This document shows, piece after piece, positions 1 through 8,575 of a stretch of 64,000 nucleotides of DNA (its first letter is position 1; each line of letters opens with the position of its first letter). Below the pieces are notes generated by a model, which saw nothing but the letters and a program-made list of their open reading frames with translations, searched no databases and was not told the DNA's origin. Source of the DNA: UBA11740 sp049273695 (lineage in GTDB: Bacteria > Acidobacteriota > Blastocatellia > Pyrinomonadales > Pyrinomonadaceae); assembly GCA_049273695.1 (NCBI GenBank), contig JBASRE010000048.1, forward strand, positions 186,001 to 250,000. The letters are read 5' to 3'. The translations under genes and the position numbers were made by a program.

Positions 1-712
1 GCACGATTTTCGCGCGCACATCGGGAGTCAGGGTCTTCCACAATCGCACCGCATCGTCGTACTGCTTCAGGCCCACGAGATACACGGCAAAAATAACGCG
101 CACATTCGGGTCCTTGCATGCTTCGGTGGCGATGCGGTCGACGTCGCCGTCGTACGCCTGCCAGGCGAGGTTGATCACCTGCGGCCAAAGCTCCGGGTTC
201 GCCTCAGCCGCGCGAAAAAGATGTGCGAAAGCCTCTTCAAATCGGTTCGACCGCAGCAGCAAGTTGCCTATTCGCCAGTGCGGGTGATAGTAGTTCGGAG
301 CCAGGAAAATGGCGCGACGCAAAGCCTTTTCAGCATCCGCGCGATCGCCGGTCATTTCAAGAGCGCGTCCAAGCTCTTCCCAGAAGCGAAAATCATTTGG
401 TGAAAGCCGCACCGCGATTTCGAACTCGCGCCGCGTCTCCTGCATGTTGTTCTCGGTAAACTCGCGCCGCACCGCCGCGCCCAACTGCCAATGAACGAAG
501 GGATCGTCCGGCGCCCAGCGCGCGGCCACGCGTGCGAGTTCCAGGTTCGGAGGTTCGCCGGTGGTGGCGACTTCAGAAACCGTGGCGCCGACCTGCCATC
601 GCAGACAAAACCAGCCGACGAGAATTGCCAGCAGCACCGGAATAAGCACCAGCAGTCTGGCAGCTCCAGGTAAGCGGATTTCAATGCTGGCCGGGGAACT
701 TGTGAGGGACAT
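1..712 (-). CDS. TPR-repeat membrane-anchored protein (3' end outside window)
   Basis: The reverse complement from an ATG at 712 stays open to the window edge, giving about 237 residues. The product starts with a short cytoplasmic stretch, then one hydrophobic segment (about residues 19-37, LLVLIPVLLAILVGWF). TPR-like helices follow, with typical alternation such as FWEELGRALEMTGDRADAEKALRRAIFLAPN and then HWRIGNLLLRSNRFEEAFAHLFRAAE. The stretch between them also looks TPR-like. The start lies 7 nt after the stop of the phosphoglycosyltransferase gene, so the two are very likely co-transcribed. In polysaccharide loci such proteins often scaffold assembly or accompany O-antigen ligases/polymerases, but no catalytic domain is visible in this part. 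Function is unassigned; the C-terminal part could change the call. Confidence 0.75.
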   Translation of the reverse strand, partial: MSLTSSPASIEIRLPGAARLLVLIPVLLAILVGWFCLRWQVGATVSEVATTGEPPNLELARVAARWAPDDPFVHWQLGAAVRREFTENNMQETRREFEIAVRLSPNDFRFWEELGRALEMTGDRADAEKALRRAIFLAPNYYHPHWRIGNLLLRSNRFEEAFAHLFRAAEANPELWPQVINLAWQAYDGDVDRIATEACKDPNVRVIFAVYLVGLKQYDDAVRLWKTLTPDVRAKIV

Positions 713-719
713 GCGGTGT

Positions 720-2573
720 TCAGGCGTGTGAATCGCCGTTTCGCGTCGCAAACGGCATGGTCGACAGCTCTTGCTCGCCAATGCTTTCAATTCGGATGGC
801 CATGCGTTTCAGTTCGATGTTTTGCGCTTCGCACTCGCGCAGAATTTCGTTGATACGTTCCTCCGTAATGCTGGGACTCGAAATCACGATTTGCTCGATC
901 TTTTGATGCGTGACAATCCGGTGCAGCATGCCGTTGCCGCCAAAGACCGGTAACCCATGAATCACTTTGCCACGCTTATTCGGATCGTCGTCCATGAACC
1001 CGACCGGTTGGCATTGCAGTTCGCGATTATTGAGCAGCTCCCGCAAAAGCAATTCGCCCGCGTCGCCCGCACCGTAAATCAGCGCGCGCCGGCTACCGGT
1101 CGCGGCGCCGGCCGGCAAAAGTTGCCGGAACAAACGAAAAGCCATGCGGCTGCCCGCCAGCATCATCAGCATCACCATCGCGTCAACGACAAAGACGGCG
1201 CGCGAGAATCCTTCAAAACGAAACTTGAAGAGGATGATGGTCATGCTGACGACTGAGCCGGCCGCGACCGCCTTTGCGAACACCACCAGGTCATCAATGC
1301 CGGTGTAGCGCCATATGCCGCGATAAACGCCGAAGAAGAGAAACGCCGCCAGCCGCACCACGACGACTATCGGCAGCGTTCGCAGGAACAGCGTCCGGGC
1401 CGCGCTGTCTGAGAATCCCTGAATGGTCAAAGTGTATGCGGCCCAGTAAGCGAGAATGATGAGGCCGACATCCATCAGCACTTCGAAGATTCGGCGCTTG
1501 TACGAAAAGTCGATCAGAAAACCAAACAGTGGCTTTTCGCGCGCGGCCACCGCTTGCGCTTCTTCGTCATAAGCTTTAACACCCGCGAGATACACGCCCA
1601 GCAGCGTCAGCACAATGATGAAGCCGAACAAAAGCGCGATGCTGACGTCCGGCCTGAACGCGCGTACGGCCACCGCCAGCAGCCCCGAAACCGCCGCGAG
1701 CCCGTAAAGCATCCACACCGCCCGGCGCTCTGACATGCCCAAAGCCACCAGTCGATGTGAGGTGTGATCGCGCCCACCTTGCGACGCCGCGCGTCCCGAA
1801 AGCTTGCGCAGGATCGTGACGAACGTCGTATCAAAAATAGGAATGAACAGAACCAGGATCGGAACCGCGAGCACTGGCAGGAAACTTCGCGACCGCCCGC
1901 CGGAAAGATTCACCAGCGCAGTGCTGGCGAGGAAGAACCCTATGAACATCGACCCGCAGTCACCCATGAAAATCGACGCGGGCGTCGAGTTGAAAACCAA
2001 AAAGCCAAGCAGCGCCGCGGTGAATACCGCCATCATGATCGCTTCGATGGGTTGTCCGCCGGCGATAAAGTTCAAAGTGAGAAAGCCTGACGCAATTGCG
2101 GCAATCCCGGTCGCCAACCCGTCCATGTTGTCGAGCAGGTTGATCGCGTTGGTGATGCCGATGAGCCAGAAAATCGTGATCGCGGTGTTCACGGATGCGG
2201 ATCGCGTCCAGGGCAACGTCAGTCCGTAATTCACGACCGCGGCCGCCCCAACAATTTGACCGATCAACTTTTGATAAGGCTTTGTATGAATCAGGTCATC
2301 GACCAGGCCCACGAAAAACAGAAAGCTGCTGACGGTGATAATCACCCAGGTGTGCGCCGTGTGCGGCAGAAAAAAGATGTAGGTGATCAGAACGCTCAAC
2401 CAGATGGCCACGCCGCCCATCATTGCGGTGGGTTTCTTGTGCCACCGATCAGTCTTGGGTTTGGCGACCAGCCCGAAATGCCGCGCGGCCAGGCGCACGA
2501 CCGGCGTCAGCGCCAGGGCCAGCGCAAACGAAACCACGGGCGGAACCAGGGTTGAGAAGTTCAGCGAAATCAT
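720..2573 (-). CDS. WecA/MraY-family phosphoglycosyltransferase fused to CapD/FlaA1-type N-terminal half
   Basis: 617 residues with two recognisable parts. Residues 1-335 form a polytopic WecA/MraY-type domain that would transfer a sugar-1-phosphate from a UDP-sugar to undecaprenyl phosphate at the inner membrane. The family motifs are present: VDD at 91-93, NLLDNMDG at 145-152, MGDCGSM at 203-209, FDTT at 248-251 and HTSHRL at 270-275. Residues 360-600 resemble the N-terminal half of CapD/WbpM/FlaA1 proteins: four membrane segments and then a Rossmann nucleotide-binding domain (YGAGDAGELLLREL from residue 500). The catalytic SDR dehydratase half of those proteins is missing. The gene starts at ATG 2573 and leads the run of minus-strand genes that continues into the TPR gene. 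It is the probable initiating enzyme of the glycan made here; the role of the fused half is unknown. Confidence 0.85.
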   Translation of the reverse strand: MISLNFSTLVPPVVSFALALALTPVVRLAARHFGLVAKPKTDRWHKKPTAMMGGVAIWLSVLITYIFFLPHTAHTWVIITVSSFLFFVGLVDDLIHTKPYQKLIGQIVGAAAVVNYGLTLPWTRSASVNTAITIFWLIGITNAINLLDNMDGLATGIAAIASGFLTLNFIAGGQPIEAIMMAVFTAALLGFLVFNSTPASIFMGDCGSMFIGFFLASTALVNLSGGRSRSFLPVLAVPILVLFIPIFDTTFVTILRKLSGRAASQGGRDHTSHRLVALGMSERRAVWMLYGLAAVSGLLAVAVRAFRPDVSIALLFGFIIVLTLLGVYLAGVKAYDEEAQAVAAREKPLFGFLIDFSYKRRIFEVLMDVGLIILAYWAAYTLTIQGFSDSAARTLFLRTLPIVVVVRLAAFLFFGVYRGIWRYTGIDDLVVFAKAVAAGSVVSMTIILFKFRFEGFSRAVFVVDAMVMLMMLAGSRMAFRLFRQLLPAGAATGSRRALIYGAGDAGELLLRELLNNRELQCQPVGFMDDDPNKRGKVIHGLPVFGGNGMLHRIVTHQKIEQIVISSPSITEERINEILRECEAQNIELKRMAIRIESIGEQELSTMPFATRNGDSHA

Positions 2574-2820
2574 CTCGGATCAGAGAAAAAGGAGGTTATT
2601 CCGGATTTGAACTCGTCGATGGTAAAAGCTATTCGATTGGGCCAGCAAAGGCAAGTCGCAAGCTGTGGCGGACGCGCCGTAAGTAGCCATCGAACGGCCA
2701 TAGGTAAGACGGATCATCTCGGCACGCCGCGGATGATCTTCGATCAGACTGGGTCATACGCAGTCCAGAGTTTGATCTGCGTTAACGGATTTGGCGCCGA
2801 GCGAGAAAACCGATGAAACC

Positions 2821-3813
2821 TCACGCTTGCGTCGGCATCGCGTTGCGAGAAATCTGTCCACTGTGAAAATCGATGACCGACTTTAGGATGCCATCCAGTT
2901 CCATCGCGGGTTTGAAGCCGACCAGCTTGTTCACCTTTGAGATGTCGGGGATGCGGCGCGGCATGTCTTCGAATCCTTCTTCATAAGCCTCATCGTATGG
3001 GACAAACACAATCTCGGATTCCGAATTGGCAAGTTCTTTCACCCGCTTGGCGAGGTCGACAATCGAGATTTCCTGGTTAGAACCGACGTTGAAAACTTCG
3101 CCGACCGCGGCGTCGGTGTCCATCAGCTTCATGAGCCCGCCGACGACGTCACCGACGTGGCAGAAGCAGCGCGATTGTTTGCCGCTGCCGTACACGGTGA
3201 TCGGCCGGCCGGCCAGCGCCTGCTTTACGAACGTCGGGATCACCATGCCGTACTGACCCGTTTGTCGCGGGCCGACCGTGTTGAAGAGACGAACAACGGT
3301 CGTCGGTAATTTCTTTTCGCGCCAGTAAGCCAGCGCCAGAAACTCGTCGATTGCTTTCGAGCACGCGTAGCTCCAACGGCCTTTGGTGGTCGCGCCCATC
3401 ACCAGATTGCCGTCTTCGCGAAAAGGAATCTCTGCGCTCAAGCCGTAAACTTCCGAAGTTGAAGCGATCAGGACTTTCTTCTTTTTCTTGTTCGCCAGCG
3501 AGAGGACGACTTCAGTGCCGTGCACGTTTGTCTCGATGGTGCGCACGGGACTTTCGACGATCAGTTTTACGCCAACGGCGGCGGCGAGATGAAAAATCAC
3601 ATCACATTGATCGACCAGCTCGGCGGTGACCGGCTGGTTGGCCACGTTGTCGATCGTGTAGTGAAAACGCGGATGCTCTTTGAGATGGCGAATGTTTTCA
3701 ATGCTGCCGGTCGAGAGGTCGTCGATGACGTAGACCTCGTCGCCCCGCTGTAAGTACGCGTCGGACAAGTGTGAGCCGATGAAACCGGCGCCGCCTGTAA
3801 TCAGAACTCGCAA
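2821..3813 (-). CDS. NAD-dependent nucleotide-sugar epimerase/dehydratase (extended SDR)
   Basis: 330 residues, extended short-chain dehydrogenase. The Rossmann motif GGAGFIG is at residues 7-13, and the catalytic triad region is STSEVYG followed later by YACSK (Tyr-x-x-x-Lys). The pattern NTVGPRQTGQYGMVIP and the RCFCHVGDVV segment place it among UDP-glucose 4-epimerase / UDP-glucuronate decarboxylase / dTDP-glucose dehydratase-like enzymes; the exact substrate cannot be told. The start is a TTG at 3813, supported by a GGGAG ribosome site 7 nt upstream and by the standard MRVLITGG beginning. It sits 69 nt after the glycosyltransferase at 3883-5127 in the same direction. It likely converts an activated sugar used by the neighbouring glycosyltransferases. 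Confidence 0.85.
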   Translation of the reverse strand: MRVLITGGAGFIGSHLSDAYLQRGDEVYVIDDLSTGSIENIRHLKEHPRFHYTIDNVANQPVTAELVDQCDVIFHLAAAVGVKLIVESPVRTIETNVHGTEVVLSLANKKKKKVLIASTSEVYGLSAEIPFREDGNLVMGATTKGRWSYACSKAIDEFLALAYWREKKLPTTVVRLFNTVGPRQTGQYGMVIPTFVKQALAGRPITVYGSGKQSRCFCHVGDVVGGLMKLMDTDAAVGEVFNVGSNQEISIVDLAKRVKELANSESEIVFVPYDEAYEEGFEDMPRRIPDISKVNKLVGFKPAMELDGILKSVIDFHSGQISRNAMPTQA

Positions 3814-3882
3814 ATGATAGCTCCCTTCAATTCGCGCCAGTCTAACATGACCGCTGGCGCCTTCCGGTCTTTAGTGCTGCGG

Positions 3883-5127
3883 CTATACCGCTTTTGCTTT
3901 GAGAAGTTGATCGTACAGATTTGATATATCGCTAATGAGGCGCTCTTTCGCATAATTACGAGCCACAAATTCACGCCCCCGCCGGCCGAGTTCCTTTCGC
4001 AAACCCTCATCCTGAACCAATCTGGTCAGGCCTGCGGCGAAGCCCTCCACGTCGCCACTCTGCGCGAAAATTCCGCGCTCACCGACGGTGTAGCCGTCAC
4101 CGTCCGCGAGCTTTGCGCCGAGCAAATCGACTACGCCGCCGACGTCTGTCGCGACCACCGGACGCTCGTTAGCCATCGCTTCAATCAGCGTGAGTGGCGT
4201 TCCTTCGTTGTGGCTGGTGAGCGCGACCACGTCGAGCGCCGGATAAAAAAAATCCGGATCTTCACGCGTGCCAAGGAAGACGACATCGTCGGCCAGCCCG
4301 AGTTCGCGCGCTTGCGCTTCGAGAGAGCGGCGCAGGTGGCCATCTCCGATAATGACAAAGCGCAGGCGCGGCCGATTTGCTGCAGCTCGATTGAGTTCCT
4401 TCACCCGCGCCGCCACGAGCAGGAACACCGCGTGGTTCTTGATTTCAGTCAGCCGTCCGACAATTCCGATGAGCAGTTCCTCCTCCGACGCGCTTAGTTC
4501 CTCCCGCAAACGGCTGCGCTTTCCCTGAGAGTCGGAGAATAGACTTAAGTCGAGGCCGAGCGGAACGACCGCGTATTGTTCAGGTGTTCCGACACGGAAG
4601 TCTTCGTTTATTTCGCGTCGCTGCTGCTCGCTCACAACGATAATTCGATCGGTGACAAGGCGGGCCAGCGCGCGCTCAATCGCGAGGAAGAGTTTTGTCT
4701 TTGCGGGGCCGTAGTAGCTGTGAAAAACGTGGCCGTGATACGTGTGAACAAAACGGCAAGCGCGCGGCTTTCCCATCAGCGCCGCCGGCGTGAGCCAACG
4801 ATACAGCAGTCCCGCGACACGGCCGACAGTTCCCGCCTTCGCGGTGTGCGTGTGAACGATGTCGGGTCGCTCGCGCAACATCAGGCGGAAAAGTTTCCAG
4901 CTCGCCAGCGCATCGCCCAGAGAAATCTCGCGACTCATTTGCGGGATCACGTGGGGGATTACGCCGGCAGACCGCGCAAAGTATGTCATGTCGTCTTCAC
5001 CCGGCGGCACCACCCCGGTCACGAGCATCGTGTCGTAACCGTTTGCGCGCAGGCCGTCAGTCAACCACACAACGTGCCGCGCCGGCCCACCCACGTTTAG
5101 ACGCGCAATAATTCGGAGAATCTTCAA
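3883..5127 (-). CDS. GT4-family glycosyltransferase
   Basis: 414 residues with the two-Rossmann GT-B layout. The N-terminal part begins MKILRIIARLNVGGPARHV, a typical GT4 acceptor-domain start with a glycine-rich loop. The C-terminal donor domain has GIVGRLTEIKNH, a conserved substrate segment, and the E-x7-E motif in HNEGTPLTLIEAMANERPVV followed by ATDVGGVVDLL. It should transfer a nucleotide-activated sugar to a growing lipid-linked glycan on the cytoplasmic face of the membrane. The only sensible start is TTG at 5127 and I see no clear ribosome site, so the start is less certain than the gene. Its upstream side is occupied by an inverted-repeat element (5149-5299) that separates it from the rmlC-like gene. 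Confidence 0.85.
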   Translation of the reverse strand: MKILRIIARLNVGGPARHVVWLTDGLRANGYDTMLVTGVVPPGEDDMTYFARSAGVIPHVIPQMSREISLGDALASWKLFRLMLRERPDIVHTHTAKAGTVGRVAGLLYRWLTPAALMGKPRACRFVHTYHGHVFHSYYGPAKTKLFLAIERALARLVTDRIIVVSEQQRREINEDFRVGTPEQYAVVPLGLDLSLFSDSQGKRSRLREELSASEEELLIGIVGRLTEIKNHAVFLLVAARVKELNRAAANRPRLRFVIIGDGHLRRSLEAQARELGLADDVVFLGTREDPDFFYPALDVVALTSHNEGTPLTLIEAMANERPVVATDVGGVVDLLGAKLADGDGYTVGERGIFAQSGDVEGFAAGLTRLVQDEGLRKELGRRGREFVARNYAKERLISDISNLYDQLLKAKAV

Positions 5128-5148
5128 AACAGTAGGCAGTGAGCGTAG

Positions 5149-5299
5149 GCAGTGAGCAGTGGGCGGTGGGCAGTGAACAGTTCGGCCGGCTCGGGTATTT
5201 GGCGCTCGGCTTTTCTTGTTCTTTACACGTCCAAAAGCGGGGTCTGCTTCTTACTGCTCCCTGCCACCGCCCACTGCCCACTGCTCACTGCTCACTGCT
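5149..5299. repeat. Inverted pair of GCAGTGGGCAGTGAGCAG-type simple repeats
   Basis: The left part (about 5131-5181) is built of tandem variants of GCAGTGAGCAGTGGGC, and the right part (about 5253-5299) is the same unit family in the opposite orientation. Together they could form a long stem with a loop of about 70 nt (5182-5252). The right arm ends inside the TAG stop codon of the rmlC-like gene (5298-5300). The unit is a short 7-8 nt repeat that drifts between GTGGGCA and GTGAGCA. It may act as a terminator-like or mRNA-end structure between two minus-strand genes, or be a dispersed intergenic repeat family; the sequence alone does not decide. Confidence 0.7.
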
Positions 5300-5804
5300 A
5301 GTCGTCCATGCGGAAGATCGTGTCCGGATCATCCTCATGTCTGATCTCGTCAATTGTTTCCTGGCGGCGGTCGCCCATGTAAAGACGGTTCGGACAATTG
5401 ATGACTATGCCGTCCGTTGCGCCGACGTTTTGATACGCGTGAACAACGCCCTTCGGTATGACGACAGACTGCGGATTGTCCTGTCCAACCACGAGGGTCA
5501 TCACTGCCTGATACGTTGAGGAATCAGTACGGTTGTCCCACATGCGCAACTTAAAATTAGACGGGCCGATGAAGCAAAACATGTCCGACTGATCGACGTG
5601 TTCGTGCGGCCCGCGCGTCGCGCCCGGCTTTGCCGAAGAGATGTACGCCATCACCGGATAGAATTCCGGCGGCAACTCGTCGTGACGAAACAGCTCGCTT
5701 AACCACCCGCGCCGGTCGTCGAATTTGCGAAGCGGCCGGACGATGACCTCATTGATATCGCCTTGATAGAAAGTTTCAGAAGTTCGCGCTGGCTTCTGCT
5801 GCAT
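5298..5804 (-). CDS. rfbC: RmlC-like dTDP-4-dehydrorhamnose 3,5-epimerase family cupin
   Basis: 168 residues, a cupin of the size of RmlC (usually 170-190). Seen motifs are a DDRRGW...ELFR segment (residues 29-41), RGPHEH in place of the family's usual RGLHYQ (the catalytic histidine position is kept), and VVIPKGVVHAYQNVG in place of the usual IPxGFAHGF. It overlaps the end of rmlA by 29 nt on the same strand, the usual rml order, so translation is probably coupled. The expected role is double epimerisation at C3 and C5 of dTDP-4-keto-6-deoxyglucose on the way to dTDP-L-rhamnose. Because the motifs diverge, it could instead be a sugar isomerase or epimerase of a related RmlC-like group. The family is fairly sure; the exact reaction is less so. 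Confidence 0.7.
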   Translation of the reverse strand: MQQKPARTSETFYQGDINEVIVRPLRKFDDRRGWLSELFRHDELPPEFYPVMAYISSAKPGATRGPHEHVDQSDMFCFIGPSNFKLRMWDNRTDSSTYQAVMTLVVGQDNPQSVVIPKGVVHAYQNVGATDGIVINCPNRLYMGDRRQETIDEIRHEDDPDTIFRMDD

Positions 5805-6540
5805 GTGCTAGTTCCATGTGGTTGGCGCCGGTTTCGGCGACCAGACTCGAAGCGTGCAAGAGACTTTCGAAAGTTCCCGCGTCGCTCCACCAGCCTTCTA
5901 GTTCATCCCAGGTCATTTTGCCGCGCGAGATGTATGCGTTGTTCACGTCGGTGATCTCAAGCTCGCCGCGGCCGGACGGCTTGAGTGTGCGAATAATGTT
6001 AAAGACTGCGCTGTCGTACATGTAGATACCGATCACTGCGTACTCAGATTTTGGCTGCTTTGGTTTTTCGTCAATTCGCACGACCCGCTGCCCGTCAAGC
6101 TCAGGTACGCCGAAGCGTTGCGGATCGGTAACCTTTTTCACCAGAATTTTGGCCCCGCCGCCTTGTGCGCGGTACGCATCAGCCACCGCGCGAATGTTTC
6201 CCTGAATGATATTATCGCCGAGCACCACGCAAATTGAATCGTCGCCGGCGAAATGTTCTACCAGCGAGAGCGCGGCCGCGATGCCGCCTTCGCCATCCTG
6301 GTGCGTGTAGTTCAGCTGTTTCAATCCAAATGCTTTGCCCTGGCCGAGCAACTTCAAAAAATCTTCGGCGGAATTCCCGCCGGTGACAATCATGATGTCC
6401 GTAATACCAGCGTTGACCAACGTCTGGATCGGAAAATAGATCATCGGCTGGTTAAAAACCGGCAATAAGTGCTTGTTAGTCACGGCGGTCAACGGCCGCA
6501 GACGACTACCTAAACCACCTGCTAAAACCACACCTTTCAA
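5776..6540 (-). CDS. rfbA: Glucose-1-phosphate thymidylyltransferase
   Basis: 254 residues; makes dTDP-glucose from glucose-1-phosphate and dTTP, the first step of dTDP-L-rhamnose synthesis in the cytoplasm. The nucleotidyltransferase signature is at the very start (MKGVVLAGGLGSRLRPLT, then NKHLLPVFNQPMIYFP), followed by VVLGDNI and the C-terminal GELEITDVNNAYISRG and WWSDAGTFESLL segments typical of RmlA. It is shorter than the E. coli enzyme (about 290), as in the short RmlA form. The start is TTG at 6540 with a strong GGAGG ribosome site 9 nt upstream, which decides the start. It shares a 29-nt overlap with the rmlC-like gene; rmlB and rmlD are about 27 kb away at 32689-34598. Confidence 0.95.
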   Translation of the reverse strand: MKGVVLAGGLGSRLRPLTAVTNKHLLPVFNQPMIYFPIQTLVNAGITDIMIVTGGNSAEDFLKLLGQGKAFGLKQLNYTHQDGEGGIAAALSLVEHFAGDDSICVVLGDNIIQGNIRAVADAYRAQGGGAKILVKKVTDPQRFGVPELDGQRVVRIDEKPKQPKSEYAVIGIYMYDSAVFNIIRTLKPSGRGELEITDVNNAYISRGKMTWDELEGWWSDAGTFESLLHASSLVAETGANHMELAHAAEASANF

Positions 6541-6645
6541 CTAACACCACCTCCAAATGAGCTCGGGTCTTTGGACCAGGTCTTTGGCCTGGTTGGAAAT
6601 CACACTGCATGGCGTCTAAAAACCGAAGACCAGACCAAAAAACAA

Positions 6646-8511
6646 CTAATCGATAAATCGCTGAAACCATAGTTCAAGCATCAACAGTGACCAAAGTCGA
6701 TGAGAGTGGTCAACTTTGTTCTCAGTGTGTTCGTCGACCATGCGTCGAACTCTTTCCGGCTGAAACAGTCCGCGTACCAGGGCTTTATCGGAAAGCAACG
6801 TCTCGCGCAGAAACGGTTGCATTGCGCCGCGGAACCAATAACCGATCGGAACGCCGAAGCCCATCTTCTTGCGCGTGAGATTCTCGGCGGGCACAAGCTG
6901 TGTCAGCACGCGCTTGAGCAAATACTTTGTCGTCAGCCGCCGCAGCTTCATTTTTTCCGGCAAGCTGGCGGCAAACTCCATCAGCGTGTGATCAAGAAAA
7001 GGTGAGCGAGCTTCGAGAGAAACCGACATGCTAGCGATATCCATCTTCACGAGCAAGTCATTCGGCAGATAGGTCATGGTGTCGGTTAGCAGCGCCGCAT
7101 CGACGATGCCGGCGCCGTTCGCTTTCGCAAACCAGGGCGCAATGATCCCGGCACTGCTGAATTTGGCGGTCTCGTTGCGAAAACTGTCTGAGTAAAGATT
7201 CAGTTTGGCGCTTTCATCGAAAGCGCTGATCCAGCGCAAGTACCTTTCGATGGGTGACAGCGCCGCGGCTGCTACAAATCGTTTCGCTTTGCGCTGGGTG
7301 GCAAAGCCCGGCAGCGCGTTCACGAGACCGCTGACACTGCTACGCACCGCGCTGGGCAGTGCCGCATAGCTCTGCGCCAGATTCATCGCCGCGTGCCGCT
7401 CGTAACCCGCAAAGCATTCGTCGCCACCATCTCCGTTCAGCGCCACGGTTACGTAACGGCGTGTTTCGCGGGACACGTAGTAGCTGGGAATGGCCGATGA
7501 ATCAGCGAACGGCTCGCCGTAATGCTCGACCAGCGTCGGCAGGATTTCCATCGCGTCAGGACGCACCACGAACTCGTGATGATCGGCGCCTACGTGCTCA
7601 GCCAGGCGCCGCGCATGATGAAGCTCACTGAAATCCTGCTCCTCAAACCCGATGGAAAATGTCTTAACCTGCTCAGACGACTCCTGGGCCATCAGCGCCA
7701 CCACGGCACTTGAATCGATCCCGCCAGAAAGAAACGCCCCAAGCGGGACCTCAGACATAAGACGAATCCGCACGGCCTCGCGGAGAAGTTCGATCGCGCG
7801 TTCGCCGGCTTCGGCTTCACTGATCGACAGCTTGTTTGAAAAATCGAGCTGCCAATAACGCTCGATCTTAATCTCACCTCGACGCCATAAGAGCCAGTGC
7901 CCGGCCTCGAGCTTTCGAATAGCGCGATAAGCGGTCAGCGGCGCGGGCACGCAGATAAATGACAGGTAGTGATGGATTGCTTCGAAATCGACGTCGCGAC
8001 TTACATCCGGGTGGAGAACCAGAGCGCTGAACTCGGAAGCGAAAATGAGTTGACCAGGTGTCGCTGCGTACAGCAAAGGTTTTTTGCCGACGCGATCGCG
8101 CGCCAGAAAGAGAGACTGCTCGCGTTCGTCCCAGATGGCGAATGCAAACATCCCGCGGAGATGTTTGGGACAATCGGTTCCGTATTGATCGTAGGCGGCG
8201 ATGACCGCTTCGGTGTCGCTGTTGGTGTAAAAGACGTGTCCGAGTTTTTCCAGCTGTTCGCGCAGCTCGCGGTAGTTGTAAATCTCACCGTTGAAGATCA
8301 GCCATTTCGTGCGATCGCGATTATGAATTGGCTGCTGGCCGCTCTTTAGATCAATGATCGCCAGGCGCCGCATCGCCAAACCCGCGCCGTCGCAAAAGTA
8401 GAACCCATCCTCATCCGGTCCGCGGTGACGGATCGCTTCGTTCATTCGCTCGAGTAAGGGCCGATCGATGGGAGCGCTGTCAGCGCGAACAATTCCTGCG
8501 ATGCCACACAC
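6646..8511 (-). CDS. asnB: Asparagine synthase (glutamine-hydrolysing)
   Basis: 621 residues. The N-terminal class II glutaminase domain begins with the nucleophile cysteine directly after the initiator (CGIAGIV), with RHRGPDEDG and FNGEIYNYRELR further on. The C-terminal synthetase domain has the PP-loop SGGIDSSAVVALM (about residue 264), GDGGDECFAGYERH and LEARSPFLDHTLMEFA. The start is GTG at 8511, fixed by the need for cysteine at position 2. AsnB paralogues are frequent in polysaccharide clusters, where some are thought to amidate uronic acids or other sugar carboxylates instead of making free asparagine. Either role is possible here. It is transcribed with rmlA, 105 nt downstream. Confidence 0.93.
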   Translation of the reverse strand: MCGIAGIVRADSAPIDRPLLERMNEAIRHRGPDEDGFYFCDGAGLAMRRLAIIDLKSGQQPIHNRDRTKWLIFNGEIYNYRELREQLEKLGHVFYTNSDTEAVIAAYDQYGTDCPKHLRGMFAFAIWDEREQSLFLARDRVGKKPLLYAATPGQLIFASEFSALVLHPDVSRDVDFEAIHHYLSFICVPAPLTAYRAIRKLEAGHWLLWRRGEIKIERYWQLDFSNKLSISEAEAGERAIELLREAVRIRLMSEVPLGAFLSGGIDSSAVVALMAQESSEQVKTFSIGFEEQDFSELHHARRLAEHVGADHHEFVVRPDAMEILPTLVEHYGEPFADSSAIPSYYVSRETRRYVTVALNGDGGDECFAGYERHAAMNLAQSYAALPSAVRSSVSGLVNALPGFATQRKAKRFVAAAALSPIERYLRWISAFDESAKLNLYSDSFRNETAKFSSAGIIAPWFAKANGAGIVDAALLTDTMTYLPNDLLVKMDIASMSVSLEARSPFLDHTLMEFAASLPEKMKLRRLTTKYLLKRVLTQLVPAENLTRKKMGFGVPIGYWFRGAMQPFLRETLLSDKALVRGLFQPERVRRMVDEHTENKVDHSHRLWSLLMLELWFQRFID

Positions 8512-8575
8512 GTTATTTGCTCAACTTGCCTTGCTTGCTTTCAAAATAGACGGGAGTTGCCTGGGCGATTATCCG

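Noticed and set aside
6577..6597. Hairpin ACCAGG/CCTGGT between asnB and rmlA as a terminator
   Set aside because: The stem is only 6 bp and no T run follows in the direction of transcription; rmlA is probably read through from asnB.
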